Positions 37,586 through 45,606 of a DNA stretch of 63,484 nucleotides are shown one piece after another; positions within the stretch are counted from its first letter, which is position 1, and each line of letters starts with the position of its first letter. The translations under genes were made by a program, and so were the position numbers. This DNA is from Burkholderiales bacterium (GTDB taxonomy: Bacteria; Pseudomonadota; Gammaproteobacteria; Burkholderiales; Burkholderiaceae_C), in the NCBI GenBank assembly GCA_016223165.1, contig JACRPO010000016.1, positions 1-63,484 of the forward strand. Direction: 5' to 3'. The notes under the pieces were generated by a model. It made no database searches. It was not told the origin of the DNA and worked only from the letters and a program-made list of their open reading frames with translations.

Positions 37586-38530
37586 ATGACCCGCACGGCT
37601 CACATCATCACGTCGAGACTGCCCGCCCTGTTCGTGCTCTCGGGGCTCGTGAGCGTCGCCGCCCAGGCGGCGCCAGTGCCAGCGCCGGAGATCGCCGAGG
37701 CGCAGCTGCGCGCCATCAACCACCGCTTCGTCAGCGCCACCGTCGACGTGAGCGGCGACCTGATGGAGATGCTGACCCACGAAGACTTCGTGCTCACCGA
37801 GAGCGACGGCTCGTGGCGCGACCGCGCCGAATTCGTCGCGCGCATGCGGCGGCAGGCGCCGCTGCCCAACGCGGCCAGCGTCGGCATGCAGGTGCGCCTG
37901 TTCGGCCCCGTGGCGCTGGTGCACGGCGTGTTCCTCGCGGCCAGCCCCGGCGGCGATGCCGCCCGCCCGGCGCGCGTGCGCTACACGGACGTGTACGTCT
38001 GGAACGCCACCGCCTGGCAGCTGGTGAGCGTGCAGAACACGCCGCTCGCCGACGACCCTGTGGGGGTGCCGATGCGCCAGGGCAGCGCGCCGCTGGACGC
38101 GCCATTCGCGCCCCACGCGCCATACGCGCCATGGGCAGGGCGCGATCCCGCTGGCGACGACATCGACGTGCTGCTGGCCCTCAACGAAAACTACGTGGCG
38201 GCGTTCCGCCAGGCCGACGTGGCCTGGTACGGCGCCCACCTCGCGCCCGACTACGTGATGGTGGCCGGCGACGGCTCGCTGCTGGACCGCGCGGCGACAT
38301 TGACCCGCTTCGCCCAGCCGACCTTCGCCACCGCGATGCGCTCGTTTCCGGTGGGCAGGGTGTCGGTGCGCCGCTTTCAGGACGTGGCACTGATCCACGC
38401 CGAGAACGACTACGTCCTGAAGGACGGTCGCCGCGGCATCAGCCGCTACACCGACATCTGGCACAAGCGCGAAGGCCGCTGGCTGTGCATCGCGGCGCAC
38501 ATCACGGTGCACCGGGCCCCTTCGATGTGA
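37586..38530 (+). CDS. Secreted protein with two NTF2-like (SnoaL/DUF4440) domains
   Basis: 314 residues with a signal peptide cleaved near AQAA (residue 31). Two tandem alpha-plus-beta barrels follow: domain 1 (INHRFVSATVDVSGDLMEML through VYVWNATAWQLVSVQNTP) and domain 2 (LALNENYVAAFRQADVAWY through IWHKREGRWLCIAAHITV). Both have the typical closing W-x-L/I strand. A repeat-like Pro/Ala/His linker joins them. Such domains bind or isomerise small hydrophobic molecules. GGAGGAGACC and AGGA precede the ATG. It is probably controlled by the AraC gene upstream. Confidence 0.75.
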   Translation: MTRTAHIITSRLPALFVLSGLVSVAAQAAPVPAPEIAEAQLRAINHRFVSATVDVSGDLMEMLTHEDFVLTESDGSWRDRAEFVARMRRQAPLPNAASVGMQVRLFGPVALVHGVFLAASPGGDAARPARVRYTDVYVWNATAWQLVSVQNTPLADDPVGVPMRQGSAPLDAPFAPHAPYAPWAGRDPAGDDIDVLLALNENYVAAFRQADVAWYGAHLAPDYVMVAGDGSLLDRAATLTRFAQPTFATAMRSFPVGRVSVRRFQDVALIHAENDYVLKDGRRGISRYTDIWHKREGRWLCIAAHITVHRAPSM

Positions 38531-38644
38531 GCCGGGGCCGGGCGGCCCGGCCGGGCCGCCCAGGCCGCCCAGGCCCGGGGCCGCGGCGGTGCGACGATCG
38601 GGCGGCAAGCGCCACCCGTGAGCCCGTGCACCGCCCGGGCGCGA

Positions 38645-39241
38645 TCAGAAGCGCTTGCCGAAGCCGATGCTGAACAGCAGCGGGTCGACCTTGAACTTGC
38701 CCTGGTCGACGCTGTTCAGGTAGACGTTGGTGCCGATCTGCACCTTCTTCAGGTCGACGTTGACCAGCCAGCCGCCGCCCAGCGGCATGTCGGCACCCAC
38801 CTGCGCCGCGAGGCCGTAGCTGTTGTGCTTCAGGCCGACAGCGCCGCCGAGGATGTGCACGTCCGAGATGTTGGTGTAGTTGACGCCAGCGCCCACATAG
38901 GGGCGGAAGGCACCCAGGCCCGTGAAGTGGTACTGCGCCGTCAGCGTCGGCGGCAGGTGCTTGAAGCTGCCGATCTCGGTGCCGTTGCTGTAGACCTTGT
39001 GCTTCTGCGGGTAGGTCAGGATCAGCTCGAGCGCGAAATTCGGCGAGAGGAAGTAGCTGATGTCGACTTCGGGGAAGGTCTTGTTGTCGATCGTGAGGCC
39101 GAGGCCGGTCGAGTCCTTGTTGGCCGAGTCCAGGCGCAGGGCGCGGGCGCGCACGAGCCAGTTGCCCGTGTCCTGGGCGAGGGCGGTGGCAGGGGCGGCG
39201 ATGGCCAGCGCGAGCGTGGCCAGCCCGAGAAACTTCTTCAT
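38645..39241 (-). CDS. OmpW-family outer membrane protein
   Basis: 198 residues from ATG 39241 (GGAGGATC upstream). A signal peptide ends at ALA-QD, followed by an eight-stranded beta-barrel pattern: NWLVRARALRL, FPEVDISYFLSPNFALELIL, PPTLTAQYHF, FRPYVGAGVNYT, ending LLFSIGFGKRF with terminal Phe, as required for outer-membrane insertion. OmpW proteins form narrow hydrophobic channels. Confidence 0.92.
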   Translation of the reverse strand: MKKFLGLATLALAIAAPATALAQDTGNWLVRARALRLDSANKDSTGLGLTIDNKTFPEVDISYFLSPNFALELILTYPQKHKVYSNGTEIGSFKHLPPTLTAQYHFTGLGAFRPYVGAGVNYTNISDVHILGGAVGLKHNSYGLAAQVGADMPLGGGWLVNVDLKKVQIGTNVYLNSVDQGKFKVDPLLFSIGFGKRF

Positions 39242-39523
39242 TTGAGATCCTCCAGTGATGAATGGCATGGAGCCTTACGGCTATCGCCATTGGGCGCGGC
39301 GCGCAAGCGTCCAGGTTTGATCCAGGCGGAGTGGCCCCGGGCGCCGCGGCTTTCGGCCCGGTGCTCTTGATCGGGCTCAAGAGTCGGTGTCTCATCGGCC
39401 CCACGGCGTGCCGCGGCTTTGTCGCCGCGGCGACAGCCACGCCCTGGCGCGCCGCCCGAGGCGGGGGCGCGGTCGAATCAGCGCTGTAGCGCCGCAGCGG
39501 CCTGCGGCCGCTTCGCGCGGCGG

Positions 39524-40936
39524 CTACTTGTTGTCGTCGCGGCGGGCGAACTCGGCCCAGAGGCCCACGGCGGCAACGACGAAGGGAAGGATGAGCAGGA
39601 ACAGGAACGATCCGTCCAGTGCCGCGAACCACGCGGCCCAGGCGTCCCAATCGAAAATCTCGTCGACCGGCCCGCGGATGCCGCGGAAGCACGCAATGGC
39701 CACCAGTGTCGGCGGCAACGCGGCGAGAAACAGCCCGAATGCGTTGATCGACTGGTCCTCGAAGTGGTCCTTGAGAATCGCGAACCCGGCCGGGTTCGGG
39801 GCATTGGCGATCACGGTCAGGCCACCACCGGCGACTGCGCCGGCGACCAGCGAGTACTTGTATTCGTCCGAGACCCCTTCGACCAGCGAGCCGAGATAGG
39901 TGAGCGCCGCGTTGTCCGTGATCGCCGTGAGCGCCGCGGCGCCGTAGAACAGGGTCGATTCGTCGAGACCGGACAACACCCCCTGCAGCCACCAGAGCTG
40001 CTGCCCGCCGAGCACGATCAGGCCGGCCAGGAAGAACGCGACCATCAGGCCCTCGCGCAGCAACAGGCGGCCATGATGTCGACGGTATGCGTCGGCCAGC
40101 CCGAGGAAGAGCAGGAAGAGGCCCATGAGCACCTCGGGGTCGTGGCTCGCGAACACCACGCCGGCGAGAATGGCCATGTTCGCCGCCACGAACACGGCGG
40201 GGACGCGGGTGGTCCCGCCCGTCGCGGGCTCGGCGCGTTCGGACAGCTCGCGGCGAAAGACAAGCGTGAGCGCGAGTGCATTGACGAGAACTGCCAGTGC
40301 GGCCTTGGCGCCGAAGGTGGTCAGCATGAATTCCGTGGTCCAGCCCCACTTCGACGCCACCATGAGAACCGGGGGGGCCGCGAAGCTCGTCAGGGTGCCG
40401 CCCACGGAGATGTTGACGAACAGGACGCCCAGCGTGGCGTACTTGAGGCGATTGGACGCATGGGTGGCGAAGACACGTTCGCGCAGCATCAATGCGGCGA
40501 GCGTCATCGCCGCCGGCTCGGTGATGAACGAGCCGAGCAGCGGAACCAGCGAAAGGCTCAGGAAGTAGCCGGCGACCGCGGGCTGCGCCGGAAGCACGCG
40601 CGCGGCGGCGCGCACGACATCGGACGCGACTTGCATGATCGGCCTGCTGGCGGCGACGACCATGATCACGAAGACGAACATGGGCTCGGTGAACTGCCGG
40701 CTGTCCAGGTAGGCCGAGGATGTGTCCCAGCCATAGGCGACGGCCATGAACAGGAGCAATATGGCGGCCCAGAACCCGAAGACAGTTTCGACCTCTCCCA
40801 GCAGATGCCACAAGCCGGCGTGCGCCGTGCGCGTATGCGCCAGATGCTCGAAGTAGCGCGTGGAGAAGGTGTGCACGACCGCGAGCGCGAACAGCGCGAG
40901 TCCGACGAATTCGAGGGTTCCGGCATGGGCTGTCAT
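39524..40936 (-). CDS. Putative Na+/H+ antiporter-like membrane protein
   Basis: 470 residues from ATG 40936, with 12 or more membrane helices. Segments such as GSFITEPAAMTLAALMLRERVF, VNISVGGTLTSFAAPPVLMVA, AALTAITDNAALTYLGSLV and GGGLTVIANAPNPAG are typical of the ion-transporter superfamily, in particular the putative Na+/H+ antiporter group (Na_H_antiport_3). It is divergent from a two-component system with a palindrome in the shared 105-nt gap, which suggests it is regulated by it. Codon use is somewhat less extreme in GC than its neighbours. Confidence 0.75.
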   Translation of the reverse strand: MTAHAGTLEFVGLALFALAVVHTFSTRYFEHLAHTRTAHAGLWHLLGEVETVFGFWAAILLLFMAVAYGWDTSSAYLDSRQFTEPMFVFVIMVVAASRPIMQVASDVVRAAARVLPAQPAVAGYFLSLSLVPLLGSFITEPAAMTLAALMLRERVFATHASNRLKYATLGVLFVNISVGGTLTSFAAPPVLMVASKWGWTTEFMLTTFGAKAALAVLVNALALTLVFRRELSERAEPATGGTTRVPAVFVAANMAILAGVVFASHDPEVLMGLFLLFLGLADAYRRHHGRLLLREGLMVAFFLAGLIVLGGQQLWWLQGVLSGLDESTLFYGAAALTAITDNAALTYLGSLVEGVSDEYKYSLVAGAVAGGGLTVIANAPNPAGFAILKDHFEDQSINAFGLFLAALPPTLVAIACFRGIRGPVDEIFDWDAWAAWFAALDGSFLFLLILPFVVAAVGLWAEFARRDDNK

Positions 40937-40989
40937 GCGCCCGAATCTACGGCGAGCGGGTCGCAGGCGGCAGTCGGCAGGTCGCGTAC

Positions 40990-41003
40990 GTAAGACCACT
41001 TAC
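40990..41003. promoter_or_regulatory. Perfect palindrome GTAAG-N4-CTTAC, candidate response-regulator operator
   Basis: GTAAGACCACTTAC lies midway between the divergent antiporter (start 40936) and kinase (start 41042). Inverted repeats of this length are typical of sites for FixJ/NarL-type LuxR regulators, and such a regulator is the second gene of the kinase operon. It is the only strong dyad in the gap. The binding partner is inferred. Confidence 0.5.
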
Positions 41004-41041
41004 CTGCCTGCGCTGGTCCGCGCACGAGGTAGGATTTCCGC

Positions 41042-42616
41042 ATGAAGACCCTGCGATACCTGCGCGACGCGGCGGTCTTCGCACCCTGCTACGTCGTGCT
41101 CGACTGGGCCAGCTACATCGACCCGGTCGGCCCGTTCAACATCACCCCCTGGAATCCGCAGGCGGCGCTGGCCATCGTGTGGATCATGCTGGTCGGCCTG
41201 GCGCATGTCCCGGTGGTGCTGGTCACCATCATCCTCGCGGACACTCTTGTCCGGGGCACGCCGGGCGGATTTGCCATCACGGCAACGACCGCCGTCGTTC
41301 TGGTGGGCGGCTACGCAGGCATTGCCTGGGCATTGAAATCGCGGCTGGCCGATGTCGACCTGCGCACGACGCAGCAGCTCACCCTCTTCATCGCCATCGT
41401 GGCCGCGGGAGCGGGCGTCGTCGGCGCCGCGTTCGCAGGCATGCTGAGCGTGGCCGGCCTGCTGGGCGAAACCGCCTTCAGCGAGGCCTGGACCCGCTTC
41501 TGGATCGGTGATGCGATCGGCATCCTGGTGACGGCTCCGCTGCTCTTTGCCGCGGCGGACAGGGCGCGCCGCACGGCCTTGCTGGCCCTGTGCCGCCGGC
41601 CCGAAGCCATACTGCAGGCCATCGTGCTGGTGGCCACCGTCTGGCTGATATTCCAGGGATTTCCGGGCGTCGGCAGCGATCCGTCGCGCCTGTTCTATCT
41701 GCTGTTCCTGCCCCTGATCTGGATCGCTGTCCGCTTCGGGCTGAACGGCGCCATCCTGACCACCGCCATCGTCCAGATGGGCGTCGTGCTCGGCATCCAT
41801 GGCGGCCAGCAGATGTCGCTGCCTGTCGTCGAACTCCAGGCCCTGCTCGTCGCCCTCACGTTGACCGGCTTGTTTCTCGGGGTGATGGTCGACCAGCGCC
41901 AGCGCGCCGAAGATGGCCTGCGGCAGACGCTGCGCCTTGCCGCGGCGGGCGAGATGGCCGGGGCCATTGCCCACGAGATCAACCAGCCGCTCACCGCGGT
42001 GACGAACTACGGTCGATCGGCGCAGATGCTGCTCGAACGCGATCGCGCCGGGCCGCCGCAAGTGCAGGACATCATCCGCAAGATCCTCGCGGAGACCGAA
42101 CGGGCTGCCGAGGTCGTGCGCAGGCTGCGCGACTTCTTCCGCACCGGCACCACCCGGCTGGAAGTGGTCGGGATCGACGAACTCATGGCCGCAGTGGGCC
42201 GCATCACCGACTCCGTCCGGCTCGGCAGGGACATCGCGCTCGAGATCGACCGTCCTCCGTCGCTTCCCAAGCTGTTCGTCGACCGCCTGCAGATCGAGGT
42301 CGTCCTGCGCAACCTGATCGCCAATGCCGTCGAGTCGATCGTCGCGAGCGGCCGCCAGGGCGGACGCATCCTGGTCCGGGTACAGCCTCACGATGCCGGT
42401 CACGTGCGCATCGTGGTGGCCGACAACGGACCGGGGATTCCCGCGGCCATCCGTGCAACGATGTTCGAACCGTTCGTGTCGGGCAGGCCCACGGGCATGG
42501 GGCTTGGCCTGGCTGTGAGCCGCACCATTGCCCAGGCCCACGGCGGCTCGCTCGAAGCGGCGGCCGTTGCGCACGGCGAATTCCATCTGGTCTTGCCATG
42601 CGCACAGAGCACCTGA
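41042..42616 (+). CDS. MASE1-type membrane sensor histidine kinase
   Basis: 524 residues. About eight N-terminal helices (residues 8-280) contain the MASE1-like PFNITPWNPQAALAIVWIML and FWIGDAIGILVTAPLLF. HisKA follows, with EMAGAIAHEINQPLTAVTNYGR, the HEINQPL form seen in FixL/DctB-type kinases, then HATPase with NLIANAVESI, DNGPGIP and GMGLGLAVSRTIAQAHGG. The partner response regulator overlaps its 3' end by 19 nt. The signal is unknown. Divergent from an antiporter it may control. Confidence 0.88.
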   Translation: MKTLRYLRDAAVFAPCYVVLDWASYIDPVGPFNITPWNPQAALAIVWIMLVGLAHVPVVLVTIILADTLVRGTPGGFAITATTAVVLVGGYAGIAWALKSRLADVDLRTTQQLTLFIAIVAAGAGVVGAAFAGMLSVAGLLGETAFSEAWTRFWIGDAIGILVTAPLLFAAADRARRTALLALCRRPEAILQAIVLVATVWLIFQGFPGVGSDPSRLFYLLFLPLIWIAVRFGLNGAILTTAIVQMGVVLGIHGGQQMSLPVVELQALLVALTLTGLFLGVMVDQRQRAEDGLRQTLRLAAAGEMAGAIAHEINQPLTAVTNYGRSAQMLLERDRAGPPQVQDIIRKILAETERAAEVVRRLRDFFRTGTTRLEVVGIDELMAAVGRITDSVRLGRDIALEIDRPPSLPKLFVDRLQIEVVLRNLIANAVESIVASGRQGGRILVRVQPHDAGHVRIVVADNGPGIPAAIRATMFEPFVSGRPTGMGLGLAVSRTIAQAHGGSLEAAAVAHGEFHLVLPCAQST

Positions 42617-43221
42617 CCGTCTTCATCGTCGACGACGACGCCGCCGTGCGTGACTCCATCGCGCTCATGCTCGGGCTGGCCGGCTATCGAACCGCGGTGT
42701 TCGCGGATGCCGAGTCCTTCCTGGCGGCCTGGAATGAAGACTGCAAGGGTTGCGTCGTCGCCGACGTGAGATTGCCGGGCCGCAGCGGCATCGAACTGCT
42801 GGAGGCATTGAGAGCGCGCGGCTCGACCTTGCCCTTCGTCATCATCACGGCGCATGGCGACGTGGCCACGGCGCGTTCGGCGTTTCGATCCCAGGCCGTC
42901 GATTTTCTCGAGAAACCATTCGACCACGCCCAATTGAGCGCGGCCATCGAAACCGCTTTCGCGCTGGAGGGGCGCCGCATCCTCAGGGACGACGGCCGGC
43001 GTGCGGATGCGGAGAAACTGGGTCGGCTCACGGCCCGCGAGCGCGAGGTGCTCGAGCGCGCCGCGCAAGGACTGCACGCCAAGGAAATCGCGGCCGCGCT
43101 CGGCATCAGCCCGCGAACCGTCGAAGTGCACAAGGCGCGCATCATGGACAAGCTCGGCGTGCGCAATCTGGCCGAGCTGGTGCGCTTCGCGGTGGCGGCG
43201 AAGCCGCCCGATGTCCCCTGA
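42598..43221 (+). CDS. FixJ/NarL-type response regulator
   Basis: 207 residues. The receiver has VFIVDDDAAVRDSI, phospho-Asp in CVVADVRLPGRSG and Lys in DFLEKPFD. The LuxR-type DNA-binding domain has LTAREREVLERAAQGLHAKE and ISPRTVEVHKARIMDKL. The ATG at 42598 lies inside the kinase gene (19-nt overlap), so the two are co-translated. The palindrome at 40990 is a candidate target. Confidence 0.9.
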   Translation: MRTEHLTVFIVDDDAAVRDSIALMLGLAGYRTAVFADAESFLAAWNEDCKGCVVADVRLPGRSGIELLEALRARGSTLPFVIITAHGDVATARSAFRSQAVDFLEKPFDHAQLSAAIETAFALEGRRILRDDGRRADAEKLGRLTAREREVLERAAQGLHAKEIAAALGISPRTVEVHKARIMDKLGVRNLAELVRFAVAAKPPDVP

Positions 43222-43344
43222 TCGCTGCCGGCCGCCGGAAGCATCACCCCTGGCCCGGCTCCGCGCGAGGGGTCACCCGATGCCGCGCGGCGGCGTGATC
43301 TGCGAGCATCGCCGTACGACGCATCAAGCCCGGAGCCTGCCCCC

Positions 43345-44628
43345 ATGCCTGCCCGCACCCTCCCTGCCAATTCCCTCGCCGCCGAACTCGACCGGGCCGC
43401 GGCCGAGCTCACACCCAAGCTCGTCGCCTGGCGGCGCGACCTGCATGCCCACCCCGAGCTCGGCAACCGCGAGGTCCGCACCGCGGGCATCGTCGCCGAG
43501 CACCTGCGCTCGTTGGGGCTCGACGAGGTGCGCACGGGTGTCGCGCATACCGGCGTCGTCGGCCTGCTCAAGGGCGCGCGCCCGGGCCCGGTGGTGGCGC
43601 TGCGTGCCGACATGGACGCGCTGCCCGTGGCCGAGCAGGTGGACCTGCCCTTCGCGAGCAAGGTGCGCACCGAATACAACGGCGAGCACGTTGGCGTGAT
43701 GCATGCCTGCGGCCACGACACGCACACCGCCATCCTGATGACCGTGGCCGCGCTGCTGGCCGGCCTGCGCGCTCGCCTGGCCGGCAGCGTGAAGTTCATC
43801 TTCCAGCCGGCCGAGGAAGGCCCGCCCGAGGGCGAACGCGGTGGCGCCGAACTGATGATCGCCGAGGGCGCGCTGAAGAACCCGGAGCCCGACGTCATCT
43901 TCGGCCTGCACGTGACGAGCATGCTGCAAAGCCAGGTCGTCGGCGTGCGCGGCGGCCCGCTGATGGCCAGCGCCGACGGCTTCAAGATCAGCGTGCGCGG
44001 CCGCCAGACGCACGGCGCGGCGCCCTGGCGCGGCGTCGACCCCATCGTCACTGCCGCGCAGGTGGTGCTCGGCCTGCAGACCATCGTCAGCCGCCAGCTC
44101 GACCTCACGCACGAGCCGGCGGTGGTGACGGTCGGCGCCATCAAGGGCGGCGTGCGCGACAACATCATCCCCGACGAGGTGCAGATGATCGGCACCATCC
44201 GCACCTTCGACGAGCCGATGCGCGAGCAGATCCACGCCCGCGTGCGCGAGACGGCCGAAGGCATCGCCAAGAGCGCGCGTGCCGACTGCGAGGTCTGCAT
44301 CAAGCGCGGCTACGACGTGACGGTGAACGACGCCGCGCTCACGGCGCTGATGCGGCCCACGCTGGCGCGCGTCGCCGGGGCCGAGCACCTGCCGCCGATG
44401 CCCAAGGTCACGGGCTCGGAAGACTTCTCGTGCTTCCAGCAGGTGGTGCCGGGCATGTTCTTCTTCGTCGGCGTGACGCCACCGGACAAGGACGCGAGCC
44501 ACGCCGAGCCCAACCACTCGCCGCGCTTCTATGTCGACGAGGCCGCGCTGCCGCTGGGCGTGCGTGCGCTCGCGCACCTGACCTGCGACTACCTCGAGGC
44601 GCCCGAGTCGCTCAGGCGACTCGATTGA
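43345..44628 (+). CDS. M20-family amidohydrolase (hippurate hydrolase/aminoacylase-like)
   Basis: 427 residues. Metal-site motifs of the M20D family are visible: ALRADMDALPV, MHACGHDTHTA (bridging Cys/His), FQPAEEGP with the catalytic Glu pair, HVTSM, and PKVTGSEDFSCFQQ near the end. The lid domain contains the typical HGAAPWRGVDPI. These enzymes cleave N-acylated amino acids in the cytosol. The closing residues SLRRLD coincide with the first copy of a 21-bp direct repeat. It is monocistronic. Confidence 0.9.
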   Translation: MPARTLPANSLAAELDRAAAELTPKLVAWRRDLHAHPELGNREVRTAGIVAEHLRSLGLDEVRTGVAHTGVVGLLKGARPGPVVALRADMDALPVAEQVDLPFASKVRTEYNGEHVGVMHACGHDTHTAILMTVAALLAGLRARLAGSVKFIFQPAEEGPPEGERGGAELMIAEGALKNPEPDVIFGLHVTSMLQSQVVGVRGGPLMASADGFKISVRGRQTHGAAPWRGVDPIVTAAQVVLGLQTIVSRQLDLTHEPAVVTVGAIKGGVRDNIIPDEVQMIGTIRTFDEPMREQIHARVRETAEGIAKSARADCEVCIKRGYDVTVNDAALTALMRPTLARVAGAEHLPPMPKVTGSEDFSCFQQVVPGMFFFVGVTPPDKDASHAEPNHSPRFYVDEAALPLGVRALAHLTCDYLEAPESLRRLD

Positions 44629-44655
44629 TGGCTTTCGCTCAGGCGACTCGATTGA
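44608..44655. repeat. 21-bp direct repeat at the end of the amidohydrolase gene
   Basis: The 21 bases at 44608-44628, ending with the stop codon, recur exactly at 44635-44655 after 6 unrelated bases. The core is TCAGGCGACTCGATTGA. Probably a local slippage duplication; it is not positioned as a terminator hairpin. Confidence 0.75.
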
Positions 44656-44700
44656 GGGTCGTGGCTGCGGCGCCTCGACCCGCCCCGGAACAGCCGGCCG

Positions 44701-45561
44701 TCAGCGCGCGAACTCGTAGCTCACCGAGGTGATCGTGCCGCGCCAGTAGGCCCGGCGTCCCTCGGGCGTGAGCCAGGCCACTTCGCCGGTCATCGGCACG
44801 CGCATGCCGCTGTGCGTCTGCGGGTTGGACCAGCGGCCCTCCCAGGGCGTGGGCACCGTGCGCCCGGCCACCGTGCGCCCGCGCGAGAGGGCCTGCACGC
44901 TTTCGAGCGTGCCGTCGGCCGCGAAGCCGAAGGTCAGGGTGACGCTGAGCGCGCCGTCGCTCATCGTCGCGCGTGCCGAGTGCTCGTCCACCGCTTCCCA
45001 GTGCACGCCCTGGCTGGGCAGCAGCGCCGTCGGCACCCAGGCCGCCTCGGCGAAGAAGCGCATCAGCTCGCCTTCGGCGAGATCGGGCGTGTCCTTCGCC
45101 TCGGCCACGGTCACGAGGCCGGCCACCGCGGCGTGCAGGCGTCCTGCACCGGCCACGCTGGCATCGAGCACGCGCATGGCCAGCCCCGGCACGAAGGCGA
45201 TGCGCGCATTCCACACGAAGCCCGGCCGCGTGGCGACGATGCGCTGGTGCGAGGTGAAGGGCTTCCAGTTGTCCTGCGCCTCGCCGAGGTTGAACTGGCC
45301 CGTGTGTTCGATGGTCGCGGCCGCGACGATGGGCTGCCCGGGCGTGAGCGCAGCGCGGAAGTAGCGCTGCACCGGCGCGGGCAGGTCTTCGAGTTCGCGC
45401 GGGTCGTAGCGCGCCACGTCCGGCGCGCGGCGTGCCGCCTCCAGGCCGCGCTCCAGCTCATGCGCGGCGCGCGACCACTGCCAGCGGCCGAGCAGGCCGA
45501 CCGTGGCCCAGGCGGCCAGCAACAGCGTGAGCCCGACCGCGACCCACTTCATCGAGATCAT
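44701..45561 (-). CDS. DUF6544-type membrane-anchored protein
   Basis: 286 residues from ATG 45561 (a second ATG at 45552 is equally possible). One N-terminal membrane helix (about residues 5-23) is followed by a soluble domain with DLPAPVQRYFRAALTPGQP, GQFNLGEAQDNWKPFTSHQ, RPGFVWNARIAFVPG and a closing PMTGEVAWLTPEGRRAYW. This pattern is common to conserved proteins of the DUF6544/DUF6920 group, whose function is unknown. It follows the histidine kinase on the same strand after 45 nt. Confidence 0.7.
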   Translation of the reverse strand: MISMKWVAVGLTLLLAAWATVGLLGRWQWSRAAHELERGLEAARRAPDVARYDPRELEDLPAPVQRYFRAALTPGQPIVAAATIEHTGQFNLGEAQDNWKPFTSHQRIVATRPGFVWNARIAFVPGLAMRVLDASVAGAGRLHAAVAGLVTVAEAKDTPDLAEGELMRFFAEAAWVPTALLPSQGVHWEAVDEHSARATMSDGALSVTLTFGFAADGTLESVQALSRGRTVAGRTVPTPWEGRWSNPQTHSGMRVPMTGEVAWLTPEGRRAYWRGTITSVSYEFAR

Positions 45562-45606
45562 GGGCGGCAGTCTGCGCCGGCGCGGCCGCGCCGCCTCTGA
45601 CGGCGG

